Part shown: positions 25,017 through 37,794 of the stretch, in pieces
Position numbering within the stretch: the first letter of the stretch is position 1
How the letters are laid out: each line of letters opens with the position of its first letter
Source: Siphonodentalium dalli
Taxonomy: Eukaryota > Mollusca > Scaphopoda > Gadilida > Siphonodentaliidae
Length of the DNA stretch: 64,000 nucleotides
Reading direction: 5' to 3'
Assembly (NCBI GenBank): GCA_032622095.1
Contig: CP136068.1
Coordinates: forward strand, 57,496,025 to 57,560,024
Notes under the pieces: generated by a model
Database searches by the model: none
Told to the model about the DNA's origin: nothing
What the model saw: only the letters and a program-made list of their open reading frames with translations
Program-made: the position numbers and the translations under genes

Positions 25017-28000
25017 AATGACTGTGGGGTCGCTCACCAGACTGCAAAGACTGATAAGACTGGGACTCTGGAGACCACAACAGTCAGAACTTTTCATAAT
25101 CACTTTAAAAGAAGTAGATATCTAAAGAGTTAAATCTAAAACAAAAAAATTGGAGTTATGTCCCTGGCCCCGCCCACATTTGACCCAGTGACCTGATTTG
25201 AACAAATCTGAACCCCAGTCACCCAAGGATCCTTCATACCAAATATGAACCCATATAGCCTGATGGTATTTGAGAAGAAGTCACTTTAAGAATACTATGG
25301 AGGGAAAGAGTTATGGCCCTGGCTTCGCAACTATTTCATGTAAACTCATTTGAACAAATCTGAATGTGAGTCACCTAGGGAACATCCACACCAAATATGA
25401 AACCATTCGGTCTTATTGTTCTGAAGATGTTTAAAAGAATTACTATGGTGGGAAAGAGTTATGGCCCTGGCTTCGCAACTATTTGACCCAGTGACCGCAT
25501 TTGAACAAATCTGAATGAGAATCACCTAGGGAACATCCACACCAAATATGAACCCATTTGGTCTTATGGTTCCAGAGGAGAAGATGTTCAAATAATTGTT
25601 GTCGGACGGATGGACGGACAGACGATGGACGGACGAGGAGTGATGACTATAGCTCCGCCGGAGCACAGGTAGGGTGGCTGGTTGATAATTAAATCTCTTA
25701 TCTCCGCCCCTATCGGAACAAACGTGAATCCCCATCTATGAGATCCATTCATTTGGTAATTTCAGACATTAGATTTTAAGAGTTGAACTGAACTGATTTT
25801 CCTAAAATGACCCCAAATCTGAAAAAATCTAAACCCCAGTCACCGAAGGACCATCCATACCAAACATAATCTAAATAGTCCAGATGGTTGTTTTAAGAAT
25901 TACTATGGAAGGAAAGAGTTATGGCCCTGACTTCTCACATATTTGACCTGATGAACTCATTTGAACAAATCTGAATGTGAGTCACCTGGGGGACATCCAC
26001 ACCTAAATATATAAACCCATTTGGTCTTTAATATGTATCTGGAGAAGAAAACAATTGATGGACGGATAGAGACATAATGACAGATGGATGGATGGGAGAA
26101 CAGTCTGACATAGAGACTGACAAATTCAATCCAATATACCCCCCAAGTTTTCTTTGCAAAATCAGGGTATAATGAGTTCAACTGGATACTGGTGGTTAAG
26201 AACATAATATTCGAACAGACAAGCCTGAACATAGTGTCTGACATTTTCCGAATGAGGTCCCCAAAGGGTGAATTTAATGACACAATCCTGCAATGCGGGC
26301 TAGCATCACCAAATTCACCCTCTGTGGACCTCATTCTGTGTAGGCCTCAACTGCTATGGGAGACATAGCATTAGATTGAAGTTCTCCAGTTAAAGTTGGT
26401 GATGTGCACACATTGGGCACCTCAATTATGCATTTTATATTCACAAATTAGGGGATATAGAAACTAAACAGAAGGGCTAAAGTAAGTAAAAATGTCAATT
26501 TAAGTGCCTATATACTTCCCAGTTGATGAGGCCTAAGCAGAATGAGGACCCTGGCTAGTGTATTTGGTGATGCTAGACTGCTGTGCAGGGTAGCATAACT
26601 AAATTCACCCTCTGGGGACCTCATTCTGCAAATGCCAGATAGAAGACAAATTTAATCCAATATATACCCCCCCCCCATTTTTCTTTGAATATTAGTCGTA
26701 TGATTTCATCTGGATAAGTGGTGATTAAAACAATAATATGAAATGGCCAAACCTGAATTTAGTATGTCTGACATTTGCAGAATTAGGTCCCAAAAATGTG
26801 GATTTAATGACAATATTCTGTAAGGCAGGCTAGCATCACCAAATTCATCCTCAATCTGATTAGGCCTCAATGGCCAATAAAACCAAGGAACAGATTGAAG
26901 TCCTACAGTTGAAGTTGGTGATACACACCCATTGAGCACCTCAATTATGCATTTTATCTTCTGCAAATTAGGGGGACATTGAAACTGAACAGGTGGAAAA
27001 TTGACTAAATCAAACTGTCAATTTGATACTTAGGTTACTTCCAAGAAGATGAGGACTAAGCAGAATTAGGTCCCTGGCAGGTGTATTTGGTGATGCTAGC
27101 ATGCTGTATGGAATAGCAACACTAAATTCACCATCTGGGGACCTCACTATGTAAATGTCAGACACACTATTTCCAGACTTGAAGAAATCAAAGCCATTCA
27201 CAGTATCATTGAATGTCAGTCATTAAATTGCTACAGATATGTTTAGATTAGAATAATACATGTCATCTGGCCAGTTTATATAATTAATGACCTGTACCTT
27301 TACAGATAGATATGCCTCTGTGGTGAGAAGACATATTAAATTGAGAGGTGATATGGCTTGGAAGGGATCTTGGTTGATGGCAGGGTTGGGCCTGGGCCAT
27401 ATGGGAGGGGGTGGGTGGGGGAGGGTGGAATGTTTCCATAATTTCATTAAAGAGTAAAGTTTCATAACTCTGCAGATGTTATATATAATGGTGTCACTTT
27501 TTTTCAAATTTTAAAACATGTCCCAGAAGATGAGGCCTAAGCAGAATAAGGTAATTGAGGTGTATTTGGTGATGCTAGCCTGTTGTATGGGGTAGCAACA
27601 CTAAATTCACCATCTGGGGACTTCATTCTGCAAATGTCAGACACACTATGTCCAGGCTTGGAGAAATGAACTATTCCTTGTAGACTCTGGTAGTTGTTTA
27701 GCTAATGTCATGTCTTGTAATGACAGATGGTAAACTGGTCTGAAGCAAGCAGTATTCAGCAAGAGGATTGGGTGACCACACTATGATAAATTGGCTTTTT
27801 CAATAATACAGGCTAGAGTGTCCTCTTAAAAATTAATAGTGCATAGCAAAGGGGTGTGAATTATAAAGGGCCATAACTCTGTTAAAATATATCGGATCAA
27901 ACCCATATTTTAACTTGATCTGTATATAAGTGTCAAAAATTCATATACCAAATTTGGTGTTAATCAGATGAAAAATGTTTGAGTAATCCTGTCTTGGATG

Positions 28001-28746
28001 AATTCTATATTAAAACAAGAGTGGAAGGGGTTAAATAAACAATACCAAAATCCATACAGATGAAGAACATGCTAAGAAAAATCTAGGTAAGAAATATGAG
28101 GCTGTGATGTGTCCTAAACAAAAATTAAAGGTCAAAATGCAAAAATTAAATTTTTTGTTTTTAAAGTTATGTCCCTGGCTCTGCCCCTATTTGACCCAGT
28201 GACCCCATTTGAACAAATATGAACCCCAGTCACCCAAGGTATCTCTGTACCAAATATAAGCTAAATCGGCCAAATATTTTTTTAGAAGAAGTCATTGTAA
28301 GAATCACTATGAGTTATGGCCCTGGTTTCTCAACTAATTGACCGGGTGACCTCATTTGAACAAATCTGAACACCAGTCACCCAAGGACTCTCCATACCAA
28401 ATATTAGCTAAATTGGCCCAATGGTTATGGACAAGAAGTTGTTGTAAGAATTACTATGGAGGAATAGAGTTATGGCCCTTGTTTCGCAACTATTTGACCC
28501 AGTGACCTCATTTGAACAAATCTGAATGAGAGTCACCTAGGGAACATACACACCAAATATGAACCAATTCGGTATGATGGTTTAAGAGGAGAAGATGTTT
28601 TTAAAAAAGTTGACGGACAGACAGACAGACGGACAGACGGACAGACGGACAGACGGACAGACGGACAGACGGACGGACGGACGGACGGACGACGGACGAG
28701 GAGTGATGACTATAGCTCCACCGGAGACTTTGTCTCAGGTGAGCTA
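25017..28746 (+). mobile_element. Family B element B4
   Basis: Near-identical sister of B3 across its whole length (constant offset of about 6.6 kb), with the same ends. It retains a segment (about 27305-27700) missing from B3 and has only one copy of the block duplicated in B3. The 3' microsatellite is much longer (28612-28699). It starts after TATATATA and is followed directly by element G. Confidence 0.85.
28612..28699 (+). repeat. (GGACAGAC)n/(GGAC)n microsatellite of B4
   Basis: About 88 bp of GACAGACG and GGAC units, expanded relative to the corresponding tract in B3 (about 21770-21810). Confidence 0.95.
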
Positions 28747-28748
28747 AA

Positions 28749-30872
28749 AACCCGTCGTCTGTGTGTGTGTGTATCTGTCTGTGTGTGTGTGTGTGTATAA
28801 CTCGGTCACGCTTTTGGCGCGTTTATAACTTTTCTACCGTGCGTCCAATGTGGCCCAAATTTGTACCACGACCTATAGTGTGTCATAAAAGGTGACTCAC
28901 CAAATTTCACGCCGATTGGTCAAAGCAAACCTGAGATATAACATGGTCCCCAAATGCAGCATTTGCACTCAAGTAGACACTATTTCTTATGACGTTTGTC
29001 GAAATGACGTCATTGACGTCGAACGCAAACCAACACTTGCTTTGCTATTGTAGGCGAAACATCCAGCGCTCTACCAAAGCGTTGTTGGACATAGGCGCTA
29101 AATTAATGTGTCAGTTCAGGTTCAGTGTGAATTTAGGTAACGAATGTTGATTTTGTTGCGGAAGTGCATGTATATAGTGGGGTGTAGAGTCAAGATTCGA
29201 ACGTTCTACCGTCGTTGGGAATGGGTGGATGTATAGTGGGGTGCAGAGTCAAGACGCGAACGTTCGTCGTTGGGAATTGGTGCTAATATGGTATATTTTA
29301 ATTTGCCAGTTGGGTTTGAACATAAGTAAAGAAAGCTGTCTTTGATACGAAAGTTGTGCATTGAGTGTGGAGTACCGGTATACACGGAAGATGGCGAATG
29401 GACACAGTCTGACCTCCCGCCAGTGGGTACCGTGAACTCAGTAAATTCGCCGGAACTCAGTTGGAAAAAGCACATTCCCGGGACAGGCATAATAATAGGG
29501 CCTATACAGTGTAAACACTATACTGCCGACGCTAATTAATGCTCTTTTAATCTTTCGGTTGAGTGCAAATCTGATACAAGAATAAATGTTTAAAAGATCA
29601 CAATGCGCAAAGCGCACGCAGTTTAAATTCATATAATGTGCGCGAAGCTCACAAAGGGGCTGCAGGCCCCTCCCCTGCTAAATAAAGGTTCCGAATTGAG
29701 CCTGTTTCAGTTAGTATAGATTAAGTAAAATATCTTGATTGTTGCGTTCCATATGCGCGCGTGCATGCATATACGTGGGTTAGGGAGATGGTGGTGGGGG
29801 CAAAAATACAGTTTTATTGAAATAAAGTGTTCATACAAATGGGCCACGCCTAATAATAGGGCCTACAGTGTAAACACTATACTGCCGACGCTAATTAATG
29901 CTCTTTTAATCTTTCGGTTGAGTGCAAATCTGATACAAGAATAAATGTTTAAAAGATCACAATGCGCAAAGCGCACGCAGTTTAAATTCATATAATGTGC
30001 GCGAAGCTCACAAAGGGGCTGCAGGCCCCTCCCCTGCTAAATAAAGGTTCCGAATTGAGCCTGTTTCAGTTAGTACCGGTATACCGGTATAGATTAAGTA
30101 AAATATCTTGATTGTTGCGTTCCATATGCGTGCATGCATATACGTGGGTTAGGGAGATGGTGGTGGGGGCAAAAATACAGTTTTATTGAAATAAAGTGTT
30201 CATACAAATGGGCCACGCAGTGCAGGGCGTGTGATCAATAGGCTACATGTTGAATAAAGGGTCCGTTTAAAATGTGCTGCAAGCTCCCTATATGTGCGCG
30301 AAGCTCACGCAGTTTAAGATCATATAATGTGCGCGAAGCGCAGAAAGGGGTTGTAGGCCCCTCCCCCTCTAAATAAAGATTCCGAATTGAGCCTGTTTCA
30401 GTTAGTATAGATAAAGTAAAATATTTTGATTGTTGCGTTCCATATGTGCATGCATATACATGGTTGGGAGATGGGGGTGGGGTTAAAAATACAGTTTTAT
30501 TGCAATAAAGTGTTCATACAAACGGGCCGCGCAGTGCAGGCGTGTGATCATTAGGCGACATGCATGCTGAATACAGGTTCCAAAGGGGGTCCGTTCAAAA
30601 TGTGCAGCAAGCTCCCGAATGTAGGCTCCTGAATTGAGTATGTTTCAGTTGGTGCATAGTATTTAAATAATATACTGATTTTGTTTCGTTCAATATGTGC
30701 ATAGCACATGTGTGGACTGGGTGTGTAGAAATACAGTTTTAGTGAAATCAAGTGTTCCAACGCGTATTCAGTAACAAAAAGGAGAAGCATGACCATTCCA
30801 TGTGTCCATGAACGCGGACACTAGAAAATAACAAAGAAAATTTATATACCCGTCATTTTGTGACGGGCAACC
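28749..30872 (-). mobile_element. Element G, tandem-repeat-rich, minus orientation
   Basis: The right edge carries the hairpin CCCGTCA / TGACGGG next to ATATA and AACCCCCTAG. The left edge is CCCGTCGTC followed by a GT/CTGT microsatellite and a core with ACCAAATTTCACGCCGATTG. Read on the minus strand, the order is hairpin, tandem units, core, microsatellite, end, as in the other families. The ORFs at 29206-29632 have no recognisable domain. Confidence 0.5.
29489..30630. repeat. ~330-370-bp tandem repeat inside G
   Basis: Three to three and a half units containing TAATAGGGCCTA, AGTGTAAACACTATACTGCC, GTGCGCGAAGCTCACAAAGG, GGGGCTGCAGGCCCCTCCC and TTGTTGCGTTCCATATG. Units 1 and 2 are almost identical; unit 2 has an extra CCGGTATACCGGTATA. 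Later units decay. Confidence 0.85.
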
Positions 30873-31564
30873 CCCTAGATAAACACCTCACTGCTGACCG
30901 ATTAATATCTGTTATACAGCAGAGCTGTCAATAAATCACAGGCTTATGTTAAATAGGGCAAGGAATTCAAACTAAATTTATTTTTTTAAGAGTGAATTTT
31001 TTTTTCTCGAAAAAGAGCCATAAATCAGTTAAAAATTGTCTGATCAAACACATATTCGAACTCGATCTGTCTTTTGTGCTAAGAAATTCATATACAAAAT
31101 TTGGTTCCGATCAGATAAAAAATGTTTGAGTTATCGCACCATGCGCAAAGTGTCTACAGACAAACAGATGGATGGACTATAAATGACAGTTGGTCAATCC
31201 GGATGTTGACACTTCCATACTATGATATGGGTAAACATAAAAATTAGTCTTTTGTGGGTATTAAAGTATCAATTTTCCCCATCTCCACCAGCATGGGCAT
31301 GCATTTGATTTTTTTGTCTGTGAAACACTGGACAAACATGACAAAATATACCTTCTCAGAAACCCAGGGTAAGAGTGCAAATTAATTAGATAGAGCTACA
31401 GCCTGTAAGCCAGCCCTCAAAAACATATATCTGGTTACGCCTCACACTAATGTCTAAAAATAACTCTAATTATCAATAACTCAGATTTACTGTTTGTCTC
31501 TCACAGAGTTAAAGTAATACTGCTGGTAATCAATTAGTTGTTGACTGCTATGGTTATCTGTTCA

Positions 31565-32063
31565 ATTCTTAGTTGAAAAAGGGCCATAACTCTGGTATAA
31601 AATGTTGGATCTAACCCATATTCAATCTCGATTTGTATTTTGAGTTGAGAAACTCGCATACCAAATTTGGTTCTTATCAGTTGAAAAATGGTTGATTTAT
31701 CAAAATATGCAGAAATTCTATGTCAAAGGGCCATAACTCCATTAAAAAATATCGGATCAAACCCATATTCGAACTCGATCTGTATTTTGGTCCGAGATAC
31801 TTGCATACCAAATTTGATTCTGATCAGATAAAAAAATTTTGAGTTATGGTAGCATGCATGAATTCTAAGTCAAAAAAGGGCCATAACTCCGTAAAAAAAA
31901 CTAGGATCGAACCCATATTTGGATCCGATCAGATAGAAAATATTTCAGTTAACGCACCATGCGTAAAGTGTCTACAGACAGACAGACAGACGGACGGACT
32001 AACGACGAGTGGTCAAACCGGACAACGACACTATGTTTACCATACTATGGTATGGGTAAGCAT
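31565..32063 (+). mobile_element. Family DEF element 3, 5'-truncated
   Basis: Three cores with AAAGGGCCATAACTC, CCCATATTCGAACTCGATCT and ACCAAATTTGGTTC. Then (ACAG)n and the 3' hairpin GTTTACCATACTATGGTATG / GGTAAGCAT. A further core fragment is at 32235-32412. Confidence 0.7.
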
Positions 32064-32414
32064 AATTAAAGGGTTAATTATTTTCTAAAGGGTTAATTAT
32101 TTTCTAAACCGATCAACCAATCAATACCAAAAACTATACAGATAAGGGGCGTGTCATCATAAACCTACATATCAAATATGAACACAATCGGACAAAATAT
32201 ACTTCGGTTATAGCATCGGATTTTTGTTTGTTTTTTATTTTATTTTCGAAAAAAGGGTCATAACTCCTTTAAAATAAATCGGATCAAACCCATATTCGAA
32301 CTCGATCTGTATTTTGGGCTCTGAAAGTCGCATACCAAATTTGGTTCCGATCAGATAAAAATTGTTTGAGTTATTACAGCATGCGTGAATTCGAAGTCAA
32401 AAAAGGGCCATAAC

Positions 32415-33902
32415 AGGGCCGCTGTGCGGGATAGCATCACAAAAAGCGTGTCTGTTCCTACATTGTGCATGCCTGGCCTCAAGCAACACAATGTATTATA
32501 CAATCAAGCCTTGAAATAGTGTGAAAATGTATCTAGCGGGCTAGCATCACTAAATTCACCCTCTGGGGACCTCATTCTGCTAGGCCCCCCAACTGCTATG
32601 GCAGACCTAGGATAAGATTGAAGTTCCCCAGTTGAAGTTGGTGATGTTCACCCATTGGACACCTCAATTATGAATTTATCTTCTGCAAATTAGGGGATAT
32701 AGAAACTTCCTAGAAGGGAAATGTAACTAACAACAATGTTAATTTGATACTATAGATACTTCCCAGAAGATGAGGCCTAAGCAGAATGAGGTCTCCATAG
32801 GGTGAATTTGATGATGCTAGGCCGCTGTGTGGGATAGCATCACTAAATTCACCCTCTGGGGACCTCATTCTGCAAATGACATTAGTCCTGATATGTCAGA
32901 ACAATACATGAGAGATTGGGAATTAATGACTTCTAGCAGATCTGCAGGAATGTTTATAAGCATATCAAGATTGACATGATTGTGTCGGCATACCCAGCAT
33001 ATATACAGTTACAGCCAAAGTAAATGCTTCTTATTAATGATTCTGTCAAGAATTTGAGTAAATTTTATTTTTGAGACCAGGCCAGGGTGGCAGAAGCAGT
33101 GCACTTGAGTGAAGGGCCAGGGGCCACAACCAACAGAAATGTAATGGCATTAGTTTTTCAAAAAATGTTAAACAATATATATATATAATTGACCATGGAG
33201 TTAAATACAATTTTTTTTATTTTTCTAAAAATATTTTAATAAAAAAAAAACAATTCCAGTTTTTTTTAAATATTCTTTTATTTTTTAATATATCATTTCT
33301 TTTCTATTCTTTTCTTTTTTGGTTAAAGAGTTTAATCTGAATTTTTTTTCTTTCTGAGTTATGTCCCTGGCCCCACCCACATTTGACCCAGTGACCTCAT
33401 TTGAACAAATCTGAACTCCAGTCAACCAATGATCCTTCATACCAAATATGAACCCATTTGGCCTGATGGTATTTGAGAAGAAGATGTTTCAAAGAATTAC
33501 TATGGAGGGAAAGAGTTATGGCCCTGATTTCTCAACTAATCAACCTGGTGACCTCATTTGAACAAATCTGAATGTGAGTCACCTAGGGAACATCCACACC
33601 AAATATGAACCCATTAGGCCTTATGGTTCTGGAAAAGAAGTCGTTCTAAGAATTACTATCAAGGAATAGAGTTGTGGCCTGCTTTCGCAACTATCTGACC
33701 CAGTGACCTCATTTGAACAAATCTGAATGAGAGTCACCTAGGAAACATCCACACCAAATATGAACCAATTCGGTCCAATGGAACTTCAGAAGAAGATGTT
33801 CAAAGAATTGTTGACGGATGGACGGATGGACGGTCGGACGATGGACGACGGACGAAGAGTGATGACTATAGCTACACCGGAGACTTCGTCTCAGGTGAGC
33901 TA
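32415..33902 (+). mobile_element. Family B fragment B5, 5'-truncated
   Basis: It opens inside a snapback hairpin, has a complete one at 32783-32876, then two to three cores, (GGAC)n and the 3' hairpin AGCTACACCGGAGACTTCG / TCTCAGGTGAGCT with AAAAA. An AT-rich stretch lies at 33170-33350. Confidence 0.75.
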
Positions 33903-34255
33903 AAAAGTAGATCTAAACAGGATATGTAGATAGAGAAGTTTCATGTACCAACTGTACGCTACTGATCTCGGGTCCCACCCTATATCTGATGGTAGATGAG
34001 AAGAAGATGTTTTTAAGAATTACCATGGAGGGCAAGAGTTATGGCCCTGGCTTCACAACCATTTGAAAGAGTGACCTCATTTGAACAAATCTGAATATGA
34101 ATAACCTAGGGAAAATCCACACCAAATATGAACCCATTCAGTCTTATGATCTAGAGAAGATGTTCACAGAATTGTTGACAGATTGATGGATGGACAGAAA
34201 GATGAACGGGTGACAGATGAGAAGTGATGACTATAGCTTCGTCTCAGGTGAGCTC
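33903..34255 (+). mobile_element. Family B fragment B6
   Basis: It starts directly after B5 with AAGTAGATCTAAACAGGA, which belongs near the 5' end of B2, then one core and a shortened 3' hairpin (CTATAGCTTCGTCTCAGG, TGAGCTC). Most of the interior is deleted. Confidence 0.7.
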
Positions 34256-36124
34256 AAAAATTACATTTCATTGAACAAATCTGTAAATCACCTCCCCAAC
34301 ACTGTGGGGACATCCCTGCAAGAATATGACATTATATTATTATACCAGTAGCATACAGCATAGATACAGGTAGTGTGGGTGGGGGTCTCTGCCCCTATTT
34401 GAACAAACATGAATCCCCATCTCTGATATCTATTCATCTTATAATTATAAACATTCGCTTTTAAGAGTTGAAGTTAATTGATTTTCCAAAAAGGCCCCCA
34501 TTGGAACAGATCTAAACATGCCACCCAAGGACCCTGAATACACAAATATAAGCTAAATAGACTTGATGGTTCTTGAGTAGTAATAGTTGTTAGAATTATT
34601 ATGGAGGGAAAACGTTATGGCCCTGGCACCCCTCCTATTTGACCTGGTGAACTTATTTGAACAAATCTTAATGTGAGTCACATACAGGTAGGGAATTCAT
34701 ATAGATCTCGAGAAGAAAACAATTGTTGATGGATGGATGGACAGAACAATGGATGGAAGGACACTCCGACAGACCAACATATTTAATCCAATATATCCCC
34801 CACACTTTTTTGTCCATAATAAGGTATAATGAGGTCACATAGCTAAGTGGTTAAGAAAATAATATTGGAACAGCCAAGCGCGAATTTAGTGTGTCTGAGG
34901 TCCCAAAAGGGTGAATGTAGTGATGCTATTCTGTATTAAAGGTAGGCTAGCATCACCAAATTCACCATCTGGGAACCCAATTTTACTTAGTCCTCAACTG
35001 CTATGGGAGACCTAGGGACAGAGAGAAGTTCTCCAGCTGAAGTTGGTGACATTACTGACATATGACAGTATGCGCACCCATTTAACATTTAGATACTTCC
35101 CAGAAGATGAAGCCTAAGCAGAATGAGGTCCTCATAGGATGTATTTGGCGATGCTAGCCTCTGGGAACCTCATTCTACAAATGCCAGACACACTTAAAGC
35201 TCTGAGAAAATTAATTTAATCTGATATTAATGACCATTGTATTGTAAACAATGATGGTGCTACTGACAACTTCAGAAAACAAATGTACAACACCATTAAT
35301 CTCATTTAAATTATGAATGACATGAATACACTCCCTGGGGACTCTACCTATAGCTACAGAAGTTCTCTTATCTATCTGGCCCTGATTATAACAACATGTG
35401 TCATGTCTGTCAGTTCAGAGCAGAGTTGGATTGTAATGGGAATGCACAGATACTAGTATTAAAAGGAATTTACTGAACATTTCTGTACATCTGTCTGTTC
35501 ATCTTTTCTCCCAAACCCCTGATTTCAACCAAATTTAGTGGGGAGACTAGAGGTACCTACCCCCCCCCCCCCCCAAGATGTAATGTCATAAGTTCTTCAA
35601 AATTTTAATTAAATGTTTTTTATTTTATTTAAATAAAAAATATTTTATTTAATAAAAAAAAATATTTATTAAAAATAAAATATATATAATTTTTAATTTT
35701 GTTTTGTTAAATTGAGCAATAAGTTAAATCTAAAAAAAAAAATATTTCTTCAGATTTATGTCCATAGCCCCACCCACATTTGACCCAGTGACCTCATTTG
35801 AACAAATCTGAACCACAGTCACCCAAGGCACCCTCATACCAAATATGAACCCAATCGGCCTGACAACTTCAGAAAAGAAGTTGTTTTAAGAATTACTATG
35901 TGGAAAAATAGTTATGGTCCTGACATCAAAACTATTTGACTTGGTGACCTCATTTGAACAAATCTGAATAAGAGTCACCTAGGGAACATCCACACCAAAT
36001 ATAAACCCAATCGGTCTGATGGTTTCAGAGGAGAAGATGTTTAAAGAATTGTTGACGGACGGACGGACGACGGACGAGGAGTGATGACTATAGCTCCACC
36101 GGAGACTTCGTCTCAGGTGAGCTA
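34256..36124 (+). mobile_element. Family B fragment B7, 5'-truncated
   Basis: It contains the internal TATCCCCC...AAGGTATAATGAGG stretch, snapback remnants (34895-34985 and 35118-35175), a poly-C tract near 35561, AT-rich sequence, two cores, (GGAC)n and a complete 3' hairpin with GGTGAGCTAAAAA. Confidence 0.75.
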
Positions 36125-36237
36125 AAAAGGACTGGCTCATCAGAATAGATGAAAATCAATAGCTGACCTCTAAAAGTTCTAATTATATGAAATAAAGATG
36201 TTGAAAGCTAATACAAAACAAACACATTATATAGTAC

Positions 36238-36775
36238 TAGCCGATGAGCCCGACGTTGTCCGGGCTATTCAAAAACCAAATTTCAAGTCGATAGCTCTAC
36301 CCGTTTCCGAGATCTGGTCTGCGCATGCGCGAAGCTGGCGTCGCACGGGATCGGCGACCCGATAAAATTTGTATCCGGGGCAAGATACATTCACATACCA
36401 AATTTCAAGTCGATAGCTCCACCCATTTCCGAGATCTCGTCTGCACATGCGCGAAGTTGGCGTCGCATGGGCTCGGCGACCCGATAAAATTCGTATCCGG
36501 GGCAAGATACATTCACATAGCAAATTTCAAGTCGATAGCTCCACCTGTTTCCGAGATCTCGTCTGCGCATGCGCGAAGCGGGCGCCGCACGGGCTCGCCA
36601 ATACGACAACGTCCACCGCCTGGTCAAACTACACACAAGTACCAAGTTTCGTCCCGATCGGTCGAGAATCGTAGATTTGTATTAATGACAGACAGTCTTG
36701 AGACAGACAGACAAACAAACAAACAGACAGACAGACAGACAGACAGAGGTTTTCAAAATATATATGAGATTACTT
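36238..36775 (+). mobile_element. Element H with GC-rich tandem core
   Basis: A 5' hairpin AGCCCG / CGGGCT is followed by three ~120-bp units containing AAATTTCAAGTCGATAGCTC, TTTCCGAGATCTCGTCTGC, GCATGCGCGAAG and ATCCGGGGCAAGATACATTC. Then come CCAAGTTTCGTCCCGATCGG, an (ACAG)n tract and AT-rich sequence. The overlapping ORFs (84 to 150 codons on both strands) come from the repeat period and are not genes. CpG-rich against an AT-rich background. Confidence 0.65.
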
Positions 36776-37216
36776 AGTAATTGATACTTTCACAATATCA
36801 ATTAATTTTTATCATTACTAAGCATATTGTGCTATTGAATCTAATGATATATTTGGGAGTTCCTTTGTATAGGTGGTGTTTAATATTGTTTAGGCTTGAA
36901 CATGACATGTCGTGATCAGTGACATCAGAAAGAACTGTAACTGTTAACCCTTCTTTGTGAGTCCTTCTTTGTCAACTTACTGGTATCCAAGTGAGCTGGC
37001 CACCAACCTTAGCAAGAAAATAAATTGTGTGGAATATATTTGCTTTATACAAGAGTTGTTTCTGAGTGGGGTGCAGGTCCTTCCAATATACACTAGCATC
37101 TGTCGGAGGTCTATCTGGGAGTTTGCATAACATTATGAAAACATTAACAATCTAAGTTCTGATTATCAAGTGTCCCATTCAGCAAAGGAAGGATGAACTT
37201 GCAAAGGGACTGGATA

Positions 37217-37301
37217 TAAATTAGAGGCATGAGAGGTGACATGTTATTGTGATCATGTTAAATTAGAGGCATGAGATGTGACAGGTTATTGTGATCAAGT
37301 T
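37217..37301 (+). repeat. 43-bp tandem duplication
   Basis: Two copies of AAATTAGAGGCATGAGAGGT plus GACATGTTATTGTGATCA, with three or four mismatches. Confidence 0.85.
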
Positions 37302-37513
37302 CTTGTTTGATAATCTGAAGTCAAGCAGCAATGAGCCCAGTGGTCACCAGAGACTCTCTCAGTTTTTGTTTTTATTAACATGTATGTGTTCAACAATATC
37401 CACCAAACTCTGACAGGAATGTCCAAAGAGTGTGTTTCAAATCTTGCACCACATGTGGCGCTTCCCTGGACAAGGACTTCAGTCATAATTTTCTGGCACC
37501 GATCATGTATTAA

Positions 37514-37683
37514 AGGGGTACTCTTCACTGAAACCGGCCATTTATGGGACCATCTCCTTTTATACTCCAGTCATAAATTCATTTTCATTATAATAACCAT
37601 GTTGTTTGCATCATTCATAGAGTGCATGAGTATATTTGGCACTAATCCATGGCTCATGACCGGATTTAGGGTACAGTACCCCT
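37514..37683. mobile_element. MITE with TTAA target duplication
   Basis: TTAA flanks both sides (37510-37513 and 37684-37687). The termini are AGGGGTACTCTTCACTG and, reversed, AGGGGTACTGTACCCTAAAT, followed by CCGGCCAT and CCGGTCAT. The 170-bp length and TTAA preference fit piggyBac- or Kolobok-type non-autonomous elements. The 122-codon ORF across it is a shadow. Confidence 0.75.
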
Positions 37684-37794
37684 TTAAAACGAGTCAGGAG
37701 TTGCTTCTTATCAGTATGTGTTGCTTTTGTTCTGGGCAGCCACCTTGACAATTCTAAGACTTGTGTTCAAAGACTAAATTCCAGGATATGTAAT

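Larger units (their letters stand above)
24710..31238 (+). mobile_element. Family DEF element 2, split by B4 and G
   Basis: The left part is 24710-25016: palindrome GCCGATCATGATCGGC, then GATGTTATAAACCCATCCC and text parallel to DEF1. The right part resumes near 30877 with ACACCTCACTGCTGACC and runs to the 3' hairpin CCATACTATGATATGG and GTAAACATAAAAA at about 31238. In DEF1 these segments are contiguous, apart from about 60 bp I cannot align. B4 and G therefore landed inside it. Confidence 0.6.

Noticed and set aside
25957-26334. 125-codon minus-strand ORF in B4
   Set aside because: The same region in B3 is split by an extra C-run and frame changes; it is a shadow of a non-coding element.
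36325-36777. 150-codon ORF and overlapping ORFs on both strands
   Set aside because: They span tandem GC-rich units of element H and translate mostly as repeats; the tail is the (ACAG)n tract.
37380-37748. 122-codon plus-strand ORF
   Set aside because: It crosses a TTAA-flanked MITE and its flanks; no recognisable protein.
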